A stretch of DNA of 64,000 nucleotides, from positions 558,001-622,000 of the forward strand of contig NZ_JAAOYO010000001.1 in assembly GCF_011759505.1 (NCBI RefSeq), in the 5' to 3' direction. Each line of letters starts with the position of its first letter. The stretch's first letter is position 1. This DNA comes from Curtobacterium salicis. Lineage in GTDB: Bacteria > Actinomycetota > Actinomycetes > Actinomycetales > Microbacteriaceae. The notes under the pieces were generated by a model, which was not told the origin of the DNA, did not search any database, and was given only the letters and a program-made list of their open reading frames with translations. The translations under genes were made by a program, and so were the position numbers. Positions 8,738 to 17,761 of this stretch are shown piece by piece.

Positions 8738-9178
8738 TCAGGAACCGGAGGCGGTGGTGATACCGGAGATCACGTCGAGATCGACCTCCTTCCCGTTCAC
8801 GGTCACGGTCGGCACGCTCTTGGCGTAGGACACCGCGGACGCGGTCCCCGTGACGGCCGCGCCGGAGGCGGCGTCGGTGTAGCTGACCTGCTTCCCGACG
8901 AGGTTCGCGGCGGCCATGCGCATCTGCAGCGAGAAGTCCTCGTTGGCCGTCGTGGTCTGGTTGGTGACCTGTTCCATCATCGCGAGCTGCGTCTGCTGGC
9001 TGATCATCTGGTTGGTGTCCATCGGCGACGACGGGTCCTGGTTGCGGAGCTGCGTCACGAGGAGCTTCATGAAGACCTCGGAGTCCATCGTCTGCGACCG
9101 CGACGAGGTCGGGTTGGCGGCGACTGCGGCAGCGGCCGTGGCGGTGTCCACGGAGCCGGTGATCCCGTCGAGTGGCAT
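8738..9178 (-). CDS. flgD: Flagellar hook assembly scaffold FlgD
   Basis: The 146-residue protein carries the FlgD N-terminal motif SEVFMKLLVTQLRNQDPSSPMDTNQMISQQTQLAMMEQ at residues 33-70, which caps the growing hook. It ends soon after a short beta region, so it is much shorter than the roughly 220-residue enterobacterial protein and lacks the long FLG-Ig part. It lies between fliK (29-base gap) and flgE. The function is well supported by sequence and context. Confidence 0.93.
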   Translation of the reverse strand: MPLDGITGSVDTATAAAAVAANPTSSRSQTMDSEVFMKLLVTQLRNQDPSSPMDTNQMISQQTQLAMMEQVTNQTTTANEDFSLQMRMAAANLVGKQVSYTDAASGAAVTGTASAVSYAKSVPTVTVNGKEVDLDVISGITTASGS

Positions 9179-9207
9179 GGTTCTCGTTCCTGTGTCGTGG
9201 TGGCCGG

Positions 9208-10779
9208 TCAGGCGAGGACGTCGAGTCCCGCGGTGCGGACGGTGGTCGAGGCGGACGGGAGGGACGGGGCGATCCCGGCGCGGGCCTCCCGGACGGCGGG
9301 GCGGTCGGCTCCGTCGGTGGCACGGTCGCGGCCGGCGGCGTCGCGCCCGGCGTCGGCCGCCTGGTCGCGACCGTCGGCACTGGTGTCGGCCGGGTGGTTC
9401 TGGGCCGACAGGTCGAGCGTCGTGCTCCCGCCGGAATCGCGGCGGAGGTCCGGCAGGATCTGCCGCACCGCGTCGCGTCCGGCGTCGGAGGCCGCGAACA
9501 GCTCCACGTGCATGCCGTGTCCGGTGACGTGGGCGCGGACGGTGACCGGGCCGAGTGCCTCCGGTGTGAGCTGGACGGTCAGGACGTGTTCACCGGGGCC
9601 GGCGTGCGCGAGCGTGAACAGCGGACGCGCGAGCTGCTGCACCACTGGCTGGGGTGCTGCGGCGGGCGCGGCCGGACCGGCGGTCGGCGCGGGGGTGCCG
9701 GCGGTCGCGGGCGGCGCGGTCGTCGGCACGGTCAGGACGACCGGTGCGTCGCTCGTGGCGGTGACCGCCGGGAGGCTCGCCCCGCCCTGGTCCGCAGCGG
9801 CTGCGGCAACCGCGTGGCCGGCCGGGCCGACGGACGGACCGGGGACCGCGGCGGTCGCGGGCTGGGCGTCCCCTCCGGTGGTCGGTCGCGGGGCGGGTGC
9901 GGAGGTCGAGGTCACGACACCCGCGGCAGCGGTCGCCGCGGAAACGACGGCGCCGGACACGGCGGCGCTGGACACGACCGCGCTGGACACGACCGCGCTG
10001 GCCGCCGGTGCAGGCACCGGTCGCGGAGTCGGTGCCGGTGCGGTCGCGGCCGGTGTGCTGGCTGCCGTCGTGGACGAGGACGGCCCGGCCGGGAGCGGAG
10101 CCGTCGGGTCCACGGGAGTGGTGTCGAGCGGCGGAGCCGTCGGCAGGACCGCCGACGGGGCCGGCGTGACGGGTGCCGCGGCCCCGGTCGCACTGCCCGC
10201 GTCGGCCCCACCGGTCACGTCGGCGGGGTCGGCGGTCACCGCTGCTGCGTCGCTGGTCGCCGCGGCCCGCGCGGCCTGCGCGGACTGCGCGGACTGCGCG
10301 GCGACATCACCGGCGACGCGTGTCCCGACGACACCCGCGCTGACGGCGGCGGCGCCGACCGTGACGGCACGGACGATGACGGCGGCCGCGGTGGAGACGA
10401 CGGCCGGTGCCGGCGTGCCCGCTGCGTGCTCCCCCGGCGACACCAGGTCGGTCGGCGTGGCAGCGGTCGCGACGCCCGAGGTGCCGGTCGTCGGCGTCAC
10501 CGGCGCGGTGCCGGTGCTGGTCCCGGTTGCGGTCCCGGGCGAGGACGTCGGCATCGCTGCCGGTGCGGCGGTCGGTGTCGCAGCGGTGCTCGCGTCGGTG
10601 TCGTCGGAGGAGTCCTGCCGTCCTCGGTCCCGCTCGGCGTGGCCGGCCACCGCGGACAGCGCGGCACCGAAGCCGGCGCCCGTGCTGTCCTCGGTCGGTC
10701 CCTGGCGGTCCCCCACCGGCCGCGTCCGGACGACGGGCGCGGCCGGTGTCGCCGACGCGCCGGCCAGGACGGCGCTCAC
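9208..10779 (-). CDS. fliK: Flagellar hook-length control protein FliK
   Basis: The 523-residue protein is mostly a low-complexity Ala/Thr/Pro/Val linker, as expected for a molecular ruler. Its conserved Flg_hook domain lies near residues 400-465 (EHVLTVQLTPEALGPVTVRA, then HGMHVELFAASDAGRDAVRQILPDLRRD). FliK stops hook growth and switches export to filament substrates. The GTG start at 10779 overlaps the stop of the NlpC/P60 gene (GTGA). The repetitive GC-rich linker is prone to indels and alignment errors, but the frame is intact here. Confidence 0.9.
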   Translation of the reverse strand: MSAVLAGASATPAAPVVRTRPVGDRQGPTEDSTGAGFGAALSAVAGHAERDRGRQDSSDDTDASTAATPTAAPAAMPTSSPGTATGTSTGTAPVTPTTGTSGVATAATPTDLVSPGEHAAGTPAPAVVSTAAAVIVRAVTVGAAAVSAGVVGTRVAGDVAAQSAQSAQAARAAATSDAAAVTADPADVTGGADAGSATGAAAPVTPAPSAVLPTAPPLDTTPVDPTAPLPAGPSSSTTAASTPAATAPAPTPRPVPAPAASAVVSSAVVSSAAVSGAVVSAATAAAGVVTSTSAPAPRPTTGGDAQPATAAVPGPSVGPAGHAVAAAAADQGGASLPAVTATSDAPVVLTVPTTAPPATAGTPAPTAGPAAPAAAPQPVVQQLARPLFTLAHAGPGEHVLTVQLTPEALGPVTVRAHVTGHGMHVELFAASDAGRDAVRQILPDLRRDSGGSTTLDLSAQNHPADTSADGRDQAADAGRDAAGRDRATDGADRPAVREARAGIAPSLPSASTTVRTAGLDVLA

Positions 10780-11555
10780 GCGACGCTCCCGGAGGTGAGC
10801 ATGGACTGCAGCGCGGCCATCTGCAGGTCGGTGGCGTTCGTGGTGCTGCTCGTCCCGACGGTCCGCGCGGCCTGCGCTGCGGCGGTGGCCGCGGCCTCCT
10901 GTCCGGAGGGCACGATGCGGCGGATGGTGGCGATGTCGGAGTCCTTGTACCAGTTGTCGACGATCCGGACGTCCTTGCCGGGGTGCGGCGCGTGCAGGAC
11001 CTTGCCGTCGCCGACGTAGATGACGATGTGTCCCTCGCCCTTGGGGATGATGAGGTCGCCGGGCTGCGCCTGTGCCAGCGACGGCACCGCCACGCCCATG
11101 TCGGCCTGGTCCGGCACGACGCGGGGCATGGTGACGCCGAGGTCCTTGAAGACGGTCTGCACGAGACCCGAGCAGTCCATGCCGGCGCGGGTCTCGCCGC
11201 CGAACACGTACGGCACACCGAGGTACTTCTCGGCCGCTGCGACGACGGCGTCCCCGGTCGCTCCACTGCCCGTGGCGAGGGTGTCGCGGCCGGCGTCGAC
11301 CGACGTGGCTGGCGCTGCGGTCGCGGCGCCGGCGGGAGCGGCGGTGCCGGCTGCACCCGCCGTCGAGGCACCGGCTGCGGCACCTGTCGCGGTCCCGGTC
11401 CCGGTCCCGGTGCCGGTCTCGGTGGCCAGGGCGTCGGCGAAGGCCGAGGAGGCCGCTGCCGAGGACGCGGCGGACGGCGCGCCGCTCCCGCTCTGCAGCG
11501 TCTCGATCTGGCTGCGGATCTCGCTGATCCGCGAGAGCACGGCGTCGATGCTCAT
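10776..11555 (-). CDS. NlpC/P60 peptidoglycan hydrolase of the flagellar operon
   Basis: The 259-residue protein has an N-terminal helix (SIDAVLSRISEIRSQIETL), a Gly/Thr/Ala linker to about residue 100 and a C-terminal NlpC/P60 cysteine peptidase domain. The nucleophile is Cys128 in GMDCSGLV, with His176 in KGEGHIVIY. Such enzymes cut peptide stems of peptidoglycan. It has no signal peptide. Its place between fliJ and fliK, with 4-base overlaps on both sides (ATGA, GTGA), suggests export through the flagellar system to open the wall for the rod, the task done by the FlgJ muramidase in proteobacteria. That role is inferred. Confidence 0.88.
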   Translation of the reverse strand: MSIDAVLSRISEIRSQIETLQSGSGAPSAASSAAASSAFADALATETGTGTGTGTATGAAAGASTAGAAGTAAPAGAATAAPATSVDAGRDTLATGSGATGDAVVAAAEKYLGVPYVFGGETRAGMDCSGLVQTVFKDLGVTMPRVVPDQADMGVAVPSLAQAQPGDLIIPKGEGHIVIYVGDGKVLHAPHPGKDVRIVDNWYKDSDIATIRRIVPSGQEAAATAAAQAARTVGTSSTTNATDLQMAALQSMLTSGSVA

Positions 11556-11977
11556 CGATGTCCCCCCTCGGTGCGGCGACGGGCCGCGATCTCGTCGAGC
11601 GCGTTCTGCTCGGCACGCAGGTCCTCGGCGGTGACCCGCGCGGTGTGCTGACCCTCGAGCTTCTCCAGCCCGAGTGCCGAGCGGCGTGCGGCGTTGTAGG
11701 TCGACTGCGCACGGTCGGCGTCGGCGCGGCGGCACCGGACGACGGCGTCGAGCTCCTCGAGCATCCCCCGCGTCGCTGCCCGGGCCGAGGCGACGGCGCT
11801 CAGCGTCGCGGCGTCGGTGATCGTCGCCGGCTCGTCGTCCAGGGTGCGCCGCGCGGCCATCCGGGCGTCGGCGGCCGCACGGACCCGGCCGTTCGCGTCC
11901 GCCAGGGTCGCCGCGGCACGGTCCTGTTCGGCGTGCCGGAGACGGAGCAGCCCGGCGAGCGGGAACCGGCGGGCCAT
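11552..11977 (-). CDS. fliJ: Flagellar export protein FliJ
   Basis: The 141-residue protein is predicted to be almost entirely helical and rich in Ala, Arg and Glu, like the coiled-coil FliJ that sits in the FliI ATPase ring and escorts chaperones. It begins MARRFPLAGLLRLRHAEQDRAAATLADA, a typical FliJ opening. The start at 11977 overlaps the fliI stop as TGATG, and its stop overlaps the next gene. Sequence identity in this family is low, so the call rests on position, size and helical pattern. Confidence 0.82.
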   Translation of the reverse strand: MARRFPLAGLLRLRHAEQDRAAATLADANGRVRAAADARMAARRTLDDEPATITDAATLSAVASARAATRGMLEELDAVVRCRRADADRAQSTYNAARRSALGLEKLEGQHTARVTAEDLRAEQNALDEIAARRRTEGGHR

Positions 11978-13320
11978 CAGAGGAGCCCCCCGCCGGCGCC
12001 GAGGGTGCGGACGAGTCCGCTGAGGCGCTCCCACGACCCGGCGGCGGTGACCTGCTCGGCCATGCCCTGCCGGAGGAACGCGTCGATGGCGTCCTGGTGG
12101 TCGACGGCCGCGTCGACCAGGGGGTTGGTACCGCGCTGGTACGCGCCGACGTCGAGCAGGTCCTGTGCCGCGCGTCGAGCGGCCATCACCTTCCGGAGCG
12201 CGGTCGCGGTGGCCCGCTGCTCGGGCGTCGTCACCTTCGAGGCCACGCGCGAGATCGACCCGAGCGCGTCCACGGACGGGAAGTGGCCGGTCACCGCGAG
12301 CTTCCGGTCCAGCACCACGTGGCCGTCGAGGATGCTGCGGGCAGCGTCGGCGATCGGCTCGTTGTGGTCGTCGCCGTCGACCAGGACGGTGTAGATCCCG
12401 GTGACGCTGCCGACCCGGTCGGTGCCGGCGCGCTCGAGCAGACCGGCGAGGACCGAGAACGTCGAGGGCGGGTAGCCCCGCGTTGCCGGCGGTTCGCCGA
12501 CGGACAGGCCGATCTCGCGCTGTGCCATCGCGACGCGGGTGAGCGAGTCCATCATGAGGACGACGTCCTGCCCGGCGTCCCGGAACGACTCGGCGATGCG
12601 GGTCGCCACGAACGCCGCACGCAACCGCATCAGCGCGGGCTCGTCCGACGTGGACACGACGACGATCGAGCGGGCGAGGCCCGCAGGCCCCAGGTCGTCC
12701 TCGAGGAACTCGCGCACCTCACGGCCGCGCTCCCCGACCAGGGCGATCACGTTGACGGCGGCGTCGCTCCCCCGCGCGATCATCGACAGCAGCGAGGACT
12801 TGCCGACGCCGGAGCCCGCGAACAGGCCCATGCGCTGGCCGCGGCCGACGGTCGTCAGCGTGTCGAGCACGCGGACCCCGAGCTGCATCGGCGTGTCGAT
12901 GCGGGTGCGGGCCATCGCGTTCGGGGTGTCGTGGTCGAGCGGGACCCAGCCTTGCGCGTCGAGCGGCCCGTGGTCGTCGATCGGACGACCGAGGCCGTCG
13001 AGCACCCGTCCGAACAGGCCCGCGCCGGTCGGCACGAGCACGGGCCGTCCGGTCGAGCGGGCCGGGGTGCCGGCGGTGATGCCGGTCAGTCGCCCGAGCG
13101 GCATGCAGCGGACGCCGGTGGCGTCGGTGGCGACGACCTCGACCGCGGTCTGGGCCGCACCCTCGGCACCGACGGTGATCACTTCGCCGACGTGGGCGTC
13201 GAGTCCGGCGACGGTCAGGCCGAGACCGACGGCGCTCGTCACGGTGCCGACGCGCTGTGGGCGGGCGGCGCGGACGGCGTCGTCGAGTCCGCGCGGGCGC
13301 AGCAGCGTCGCGGCGGTCAC
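11977..13320 (-). CDS. fliI: Flagellar type III export ATPase FliI
   Basis: The 447-residue protein belongs to the F1-beta-like ATPases that energise flagellar export. Visible motifs are the Walker A loop AGSGVGKSS near residues 162-170, the Walker B strand VVLMMDSLTRVAMAQREIGLSVGEPPATRGYPPS, and the EELF-type C-terminal helices. The GTG start overlaps fliH by GTGA. Length and motifs are complete, so the enzyme should be active. Confidence 0.96.
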   Translation of the reverse strand: MTAATLLRPRGLDDAVRAARPQRVGTVTSAVGLGLTVAGLDAHVGEVITVGAEGAAQTAVEVVATDATGVRCMPLGRLTGITAGTPARSTGRPVLVPTGAGLFGRVLDGLGRPIDDHGPLDAQGWVPLDHDTPNAMARTRIDTPMQLGVRVLDTLTTVGRGQRMGLFAGSGVGKSSLLSMIARGSDAAVNVIALVGERGREVREFLEDDLGPAGLARSIVVVSTSDEPALMRLRAAFVATRIAESFRDAGQDVVLMMDSLTRVAMAQREIGLSVGEPPATRGYPPSTFSVLAGLLERAGTDRVGSVTGIYTVLVDGDDHNEPIADAARSILDGHVVLDRKLAVTGHFPSVDALGSISRVASKVTTPEQRATATALRKVMAARRAAQDLLDVGAYQRGTNPLVDAAVDHQDAIDAFLRQGMAEQVTAAGSWERLSGLVRTLGAGGGLL

Positions 13321-13937
13321 CGGACGCCTCCCAGTGCGGCGCGGGCACGGGACAGCGCGGCGTCGATCCGCGCGTCGAGCAGGCCGTCCGGCAGGTCGAC
13401 GACGGCGTCGCCGTCCCGCAGGGCCGGGTCGGCGACGACCGGCACCGGCATCGCCAGGTCGGCGACGGCCGCCGCGTCGGCGGGACTCAAGCGGACCGCG
13501 GTCACGACCGGTGCCGCGGCGACGTCGAGCGCGCGGCGGAGGGTCACCTCGGCGGCGACCGACGGCCCGCCGAGCACGGATGCGTCCGCCCGGGAGGCGC
13601 GCACCGCGTACCCGACGACGGCGTCGGCCAGTTCGACGGCCGCGCTGGTGACCGACTCCTCGGCGGCGTCGAGCACCGGGACGATCCGGGCCTGGAGCGC
13701 CGCGGCGGCACGGTCGAGGACGGCGAGCCGGTCGACGACGAGCGCCTCGAGGTCAGCCAGTCGTGCGGCGTGCTCGGCGTCCATGCGCGCGCGGATCGCC
13801 TCGGTCTCGACGTGGGCTGCGCGGAGACCGGACGCGTACCCGGCGGCGTGCCCGCGCACGTCGGCGCTCGCGGCACGTCGGGCCAGGGCGGCGTCGGTGA
13901 TCACCGGGAACGCGAGCGGGGCGAAGGGCTCAGTCAA
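13317..13937 (-). CDS. fliH: FliH-like regulator of the export ATPase
   Basis: Its position between fliG and fliI and its helical, Ala/Arg-rich composition fit FliH, the stator-like inhibitor of FliI. The frame stays open upstream inside fliG in another register, so the start must be chosen. A TTG at 13937 overlaps the fliG stop by eight bases and has a GAGGA sequence eight bases before it, giving 206 residues that begin LTEPFAPLAFPV. The C-terminal part (RDGDAVVDLPDGLLDARIDAALSRARAAL) resembles the FliH C-domain. A later start is possible. Confidence 0.78.
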   Translation of the reverse strand: MTEPFAPLAFPVITDAALARRAASADVRGHAAGYASGLRAAHVETEAIRARMDAEHAARLADLEALVVDRLAVLDRAAAALQARIVPVLDAAEESVTSAAVELADAVVGYAVRASRADASVLGGPSVAAEVTLRRALDVAAAPVVTAVRLSPADAAAVADLAMPVPVVADPALRDGDAVVDLPDGLLDARIDAALSRARAALGGVR

Positions 13938-14967
13938 CGAGCTCGTCCTCCTCGGTGCGGTGGACGGTGATGACGCCCTGGGCCTCGAGCTCGCGGACGG
14001 AGCGGACGACCTCGGCACGGGCCTCCTCGACCTGCGACACGCGGACCGGACCCATCGATTGCAGTTCGTCGTCGAGCAGTTCGCGGTTGCGCTCCGAGAC
14101 GTTGGCGCGGATCGTCTCGACCACCGGCGTGGACGCACCCTTCATGGCGGTCGCCAGGATCTTCGAGTCGATGCCGCGGAGCACCTGCTGGATGTCGCGC
14201 GACTCGAGCTTCACGATGTCCTCGAAGGTGAGCATCCGCGAACGGATGTCCTCGGCGAGTTCCGGGTCACGCGCCTCCAGGCCGTCGAGCACGGCCTTCT
14301 CGGTGGCGACGTCCGAGCGGTTGATGATCTCCACCAGGGGCGCGATGCCGCCGACGACCTCGACGCTCTCGCGCGGCGAGACGACGGCTCCGGCGCGTGA
14401 GCGCAGGACGCCGGCGACGATGCCCACCGACTCGGGTGTGGCGGTGCCCATCGTGGCGAACGCCTGCGCGACGTCGGTGCGCACGCGCTCGTCGAACCCG
14501 GCGAGGACGGCGCTCGCCTGGGCGGGCTTCAGGTGCGCGAGCACGAGTGCGATGGTCTGCGGCAGCTCGCCCTCGAGCAGGGCGATGACCTGGCCGGGCT
14601 CGGCGTCGTCGAGGAACTCGAACGACTGCCCGGCGAGGTTCGACGCCAGGCGGTCCATCACGCCGGCGGCGCGCTCCGCGCCGAACGACGCCTCGAGCAG
14701 GCCGAGCGCGGTCTCCTTGCCGCCGCGACGGCTGGTGCGCCCGGTGCGGGTGAGGCGGTGGAACTCACCGAGCGTGCGGTCGACGACCTCGTCGTCGACA
14801 CGGCGCATCCGGACGATCTCCTGCGAGATCTCCTCGGCCTCCAGCTCGGTGAACTGCTTCATCACCTCGGCGGCGCGCTCGGTGTCCATCTGCATGAGGA
14901 TGAGCGCGACCTTCTGCGCCCCGGTCAGCGGCCGGTCGGTGCCCGGCGCGGGGACGACGGCGCTCAC
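13930..14967 (-). CDS. fliG: Flagellar motor switch protein FliG
   Basis: The 345-residue protein has all three FliG parts: the N-domain that binds FliF (LTGAQKVALILMQMDTERAAEVMKQF), the middle domain (GQVIALLEGELPQTIALVLAHL) and the C-domain with the charged torque helix (LTFEDIVKLESRDIQQVLRGIDSKILATAMKGA). It forms the rotor ring on the cytoplasmic face and receives torque from MotA. The GTG start overlaps fliF by GTGA. FliM and FliN, its usual partners, are not in this window. Confidence 0.97.
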   Translation of the reverse strand: MSAVVPAPGTDRPLTGAQKVALILMQMDTERAAEVMKQFTELEAEEISQEIVRMRRVDDEVVDRTLGEFHRLTRTGRTSRRGGKETALGLLEASFGAERAAGVMDRLASNLAGQSFEFLDDAEPGQVIALLEGELPQTIALVLAHLKPAQASAVLAGFDERVRTDVAQAFATMGTATPESVGIVAGVLRSRAGAVVSPRESVEVVGGIAPLVEIINRSDVATEKAVLDGLEARDPELAEDIRSRMLTFEDIVKLESRDIQQVLRGIDSKILATAMKGASTPVVETIRANVSERNRELLDDELQSMGPVRVSQVEEARAEVVRSVRELEAQGVITVHRTEEDELVD

Positions 14968-16640
14968 ACCGACGCCCGGTCGTCGAGCAGCCCGCGGAGG
15001 AGCTCGGCCGTGCGCTTCGGGTCGCGCTCGGCGAGGGCCGCGATGTCCTGGCGGCGGCGCTCGGCGGTGATCTCGTCGGTGGTGAGGATCTCGGTCGGGG
15101 CGTCGTCGAGCGGCAGGGCCTGGATCGCCACGGTGGGGGCGTCGCCGGCCTCGAGTCCGGTGCGGACGTCGGCCGGTTCGACGGCGAGCGGCAGCGGGAA
15201 CGAGTCGCCGAACGCGTCGAGTTCCCCGATGTCGACCTGTTCGCGCTGCTGCCGGCGGCTGCGGCGCGCCAGGAAGACCATCAGGACGATGAGGGCCAGG
15301 ACGATCCCGACGACGATGCCGGCCGTGCGGATCGCCGACCAGAGCGCCTCCTGCTGGTCCGCCTGCTGCTGTGCCTGCAGCGCCTTGGCGGCGTCGTCGG
15401 CGGCACTGGTGTCGAAGTCCATCATCGCGACCTTGACCTGGTCGCCGCGGGTCGCGTCGACGCCGGCGGCGTTGGCCACCAGGTCGTTGATGCTCTGCAG
15501 GTTGACGCCCTGCACGGACTTCGCCTTCGCGTTGAGTGCGACCGAGATGGTCTGGCGGTCCATCGCCCCGGCGGGGATCTGCGTGGTCTCGGTGGTCTTG
15601 TCGACGGCGTTGTTCTTCGTCGCGGACTGGTTCTGGTAGCCGCCGTCGCCGGCACCGGCGCCCGTGCTGGCCGTGCCGTTCGGGACGGCGATGTTGTCCG
15701 GGCCGAGGACACCGGTCGCCCCCGCGCCGGCACCGCTCGCGCCGGCGCCGTACTGCTCCTTCGTGGACGACTCGTTGAGCGCCACCGGGCCGGTCGTCGG
15801 CGTCGTGTAGGACTCGGTCGTGCGGGTGCCGGAGTTGTCGCTCATGGTCGCGGCCACGACGACGCTGGCGTTGCCCGCTCCGAGGGTGGTGTCGAGCAGG
15901 TCCTGCACCTTCTTGCTCGTCGCGGCGTCGTAGTCGGCGGCCTGGTCGGTGCCGGAGCCGGTCGCGCCGGTGCCGACGGCCGACAGGGTCTGGCCCTTCT
16001 GGTCGACGACCGAGACGTCGGTGGGCTGCATGCCCTCGACGGCGGCGCTGGTCAGGTGCACGATCGCCTGGACCTGGTCGGTGCCGAGCTGCGCGCCGTT
16101 CTTGGTGGCGATGAAGACGGACGCGGTGGGGTCCTTCTCCTCGGACACGAAGACGGACTTCTTCGGGATCGCGAGCTGCACGCTCGCCGTCTGCACGCCG
16201 TCCATCGCGGAGATCGTCTTGGCGAGCTCGCCCTCGATCGCACGCTTGTAGGTGACGTCCTGCTGGAACTCGCTGCTCGTCACGCCCATCGTGTCGAGCA
16301 GCGAGTAACCGCCCTCGTTCGACGACGGCAGCCCGTTCGAGGCGGCCTTGAGCCGCTCCGTGTAGACCTTCGACTGCGGGACGAGGATCGTCGCGCCGCC
16401 GTCCGTGAGCTGGAACGGCACGCCGTCGGTGGTCAGCTGGTCGGTGACCGAGCTGGCGTCCGCCGCGGCCAGGCCGGTGAACAGCGGCGCGTAGGACGGC
16501 TTGCCGAGCCAGGACGCGAGCGCGATCCCGCCGAGCACGAGCGCCGCGACGCCGATGATCGCGATGGTCCGCTGCGCGGCGGTGAACCCCTTGACGTACG
16601 CGCCGAGACGGCCGAGCACGTTCTGCATGCCGGCGGGCAT
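14964..16640 (-). CDS. fliF: Flagellar MS-ring protein FliF
   Basis: The 558-residue protein forms the membrane ring of the basal body. It has one transmembrane helix near residues 25-45 and another near 436-458. Between them are the YscJ-like ring-building region (PSYAPLFTGLAAADASSVTDQL onward) and a Gly/Ala-rich insert near 300-340. The C-terminal tail that binds FliG follows (ERDPKRTAELLRGLLDD). The start at 16640 overlaps the fliE stop as TGATG; a second ATG four codons later is less likely. Confidence 0.96.
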   Translation of the reverse strand: MPAGMQNVLGRLGAYVKGFTAAQRTIAIIGVAALVLGGIALASWLGKPSYAPLFTGLAAADASSVTDQLTTDGVPFQLTDGGATILVPQSKVYTERLKAASNGLPSSNEGGYSLLDTMGVTSSEFQQDVTYKRAIEGELAKTISAMDGVQTASVQLAIPKKSVFVSEEKDPTASVFIATKNGAQLGTDQVQAIVHLTSAAVEGMQPTDVSVVDQKGQTLSAVGTGATGSGTDQAADYDAATSKKVQDLLDTTLGAGNASVVVAATMSDNSGTRTTESYTTPTTGPVALNESSTKEQYGAGASGAGAGATGVLGPDNIAVPNGTASTGAGAGDGGYQNQSATKNNAVDKTTETTQIPAGAMDRQTISVALNAKAKSVQGVNLQSINDLVANAAGVDATRGDQVKVAMMDFDTSAADDAAKALQAQQQADQQEALWSAIRTAGIVVGIVLALIVLMVFLARRSRRQQREQVDIGELDAFGDSFPLPLAVEPADVRTGLEAGDAPTVAIQALPLDDAPTEILTTDEITAERRRQDIAALAERDPKRTAELLRGLLDDRASV

Positions 16641-16972
16641 CAGGCCTGCATCCGCATGATCTCGTTGAACGCGTCGACGCCCTTGTTGCGGACGGCGGCG
16701 ACGAGCTCGAGGGTGACCTGGGCGCGGGTGGACGCGATGGTGGCGTCGTGGATGTCGTCGAGGTTGCCCGTGACGGCCTTGAGCGCCAGGGTCTTCGAGT
16801 CGCTCTGCAGCTGCTGCAAGCCGTCGACGGCGTTGCCGAGGCTCGCGGCGAACCCGTCGCCGCCGGACGCGGTGACGGCGGACGAGCCGCGGTCGCTGCT
16901 GGTGCCGGTGACGTTCGTCACGGCGTTCGTCATCGCGTTGGTGGTCACACCGTTCACGGCGTCGATGGGCAT
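16640..16972 (-). CDS. fliE: MS ring-rod junction protein FliE
   Basis: The 110-residue protein has the FliE pattern: a variable Ser/Thr-rich N-terminus, then a conserved helix pair GFAASLGNAVDGLQQLQSDSKTLALKAV and TLELVAAVRNKGVDAFNEIMRMQA. It links the MS ring to the proximal rod and is exported early. It overlaps both flgC and fliF by TGATG junctions. Confidence 0.94.
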   Translation of the reverse strand: MPIDAVNGVTTNAMTNAVTNVTGTSSDRGSSAVTASGGDGFAASLGNAVDGLQQLQSDSKTLALKAVTGNLDDIHDATIASTRAQVTLELVAAVRNKGVDAFNEIMRMQA

Positions 16973-17367
16973 CAGTTCTTCCCGATCTGCAGTGCCGCCT
17001 CGTAGGCGGTCTTGGCACGGTCCACCACGGCGGCGTTCGCCTGGTAGCCGCGCTGGGCCATGATGAGGTCCGCCATCTGCGTGCCGAGGTCGATGTCCGG
17101 CATCCGGACGTACCCTTCGGCGTTCGCGAGCGGGTTGTCCGGGTCGTAGGTCACGCGGCCGGCGGCGCTGCCGAACGCGGCGCCCTTGACGTAGGCACCG
17201 GAGACGCCGTTGCCCTCCTGGACCTCGACGTAGCGGGCCTGGAACGCGGAGTCGTCCATCGACCGGACGGTGTTGACGTTGGCGATGTTGTCCGAGATGG
17301 CGTCGAGCCATTTGCGGTGCACGGTCATGCCGGTGCTCGCGATGCCGATCGCGTCGAAGGTCGTCAC
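16972..17367 (-). CDS. flgC: Flagellar proximal rod protein FlgC
   Basis: The 131-residue protein shows the rod signature IASTGMTVHRKWLDAISDNIANVNTV at residues 9-34 and the C-terminal helix DLGTQMADLIMAQRGYQANAAVVDRAKTAYEAAL. It assembles with FlgB into the proximal rod. The GTG start overlaps the flgB stop (GTGA). Length and motifs are normal for the family. Confidence 0.96.
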   Translation of the reverse strand: MTTFDAIGIASTGMTVHRKWLDAISDNIANVNTVRSMDDSAFQARYVEVQEGNGVSGAYVKGAAFGSAAGRVTYDPDNPLANAEGYVRMPDIDLGTQMADLIMAQRGYQANAAVVDRAKTAYEAALQIGKN

Positions 17368-17708
17368 GAGTTGGTCCGCATCGCCGCACGGACGCTGGTG
17401 AGCTCGGAGTTCATCGCCTGCGTCGCGAACTGGTACCGCAGCACGGTGTCGACGTTCGACAGCGTCTCCTCGTCGAGGTTGACGTTGTTGCCGTTCGTGT
17501 TCGTCGGCTCGAGGCTCCGCGCGACGGTCGGCGTGGTGCGGCCGTCACCGTCGACGACGGACTTCGCCAGGGCGTCCTCGAACTGGACCTTGCCGGCCCG
17601 GAAGTCCGTGGTGTTGATGTTCGCGATGTTGTCGGCGATCACACGCTGACGCATCGACAGGCCGTCGAGTGCGCTCTGCAGCGCGGCCGACGTCACGGAG
17701 TCGAACAC
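17364..17708 (-). CDS. flgB: Flagellar proximal rod protein FlgB
   Basis: The 114-residue protein carries the rod motif ALDGLSMRQRVIADNIANINTTDFRA at residues 13-38 and a C-terminal helix (NVDTVLRYQFATQAMNSELTSVRAAM). It is the first gene of the 12-gene operon. The GTG start has an AGGGGA ribosome binding site about eight bases upstream. The 160-base region before it carries a sigma-28-like promoter and two small hairpins with identical loops. Confidence 0.96.
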   Translation of the reverse strand: MFDSVTSAALQSALDGLSMRQRVIADNIANINTTDFRAGKVQFEDALAKSVVDGDGRTTPTVARSLEPTNTNGNNVNLDEETLSNVDTVLRYQFATQAMNSELTSVRAAMRTNS

Positions 17709-17761
17709 GGATGGTTCCCCTCGTCGGGCGCCGTCCGGGAGGACGTCGCCGAAGCGGTGGT

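Noticed and set aside
9172-11019. Plus-strand frames over fliK with long Gly/Arg repeats
   Set aside because: They mirror the low-complexity linker of fliK. The Flg_hook domain and coupled overlaps fix the minus strand as coding.
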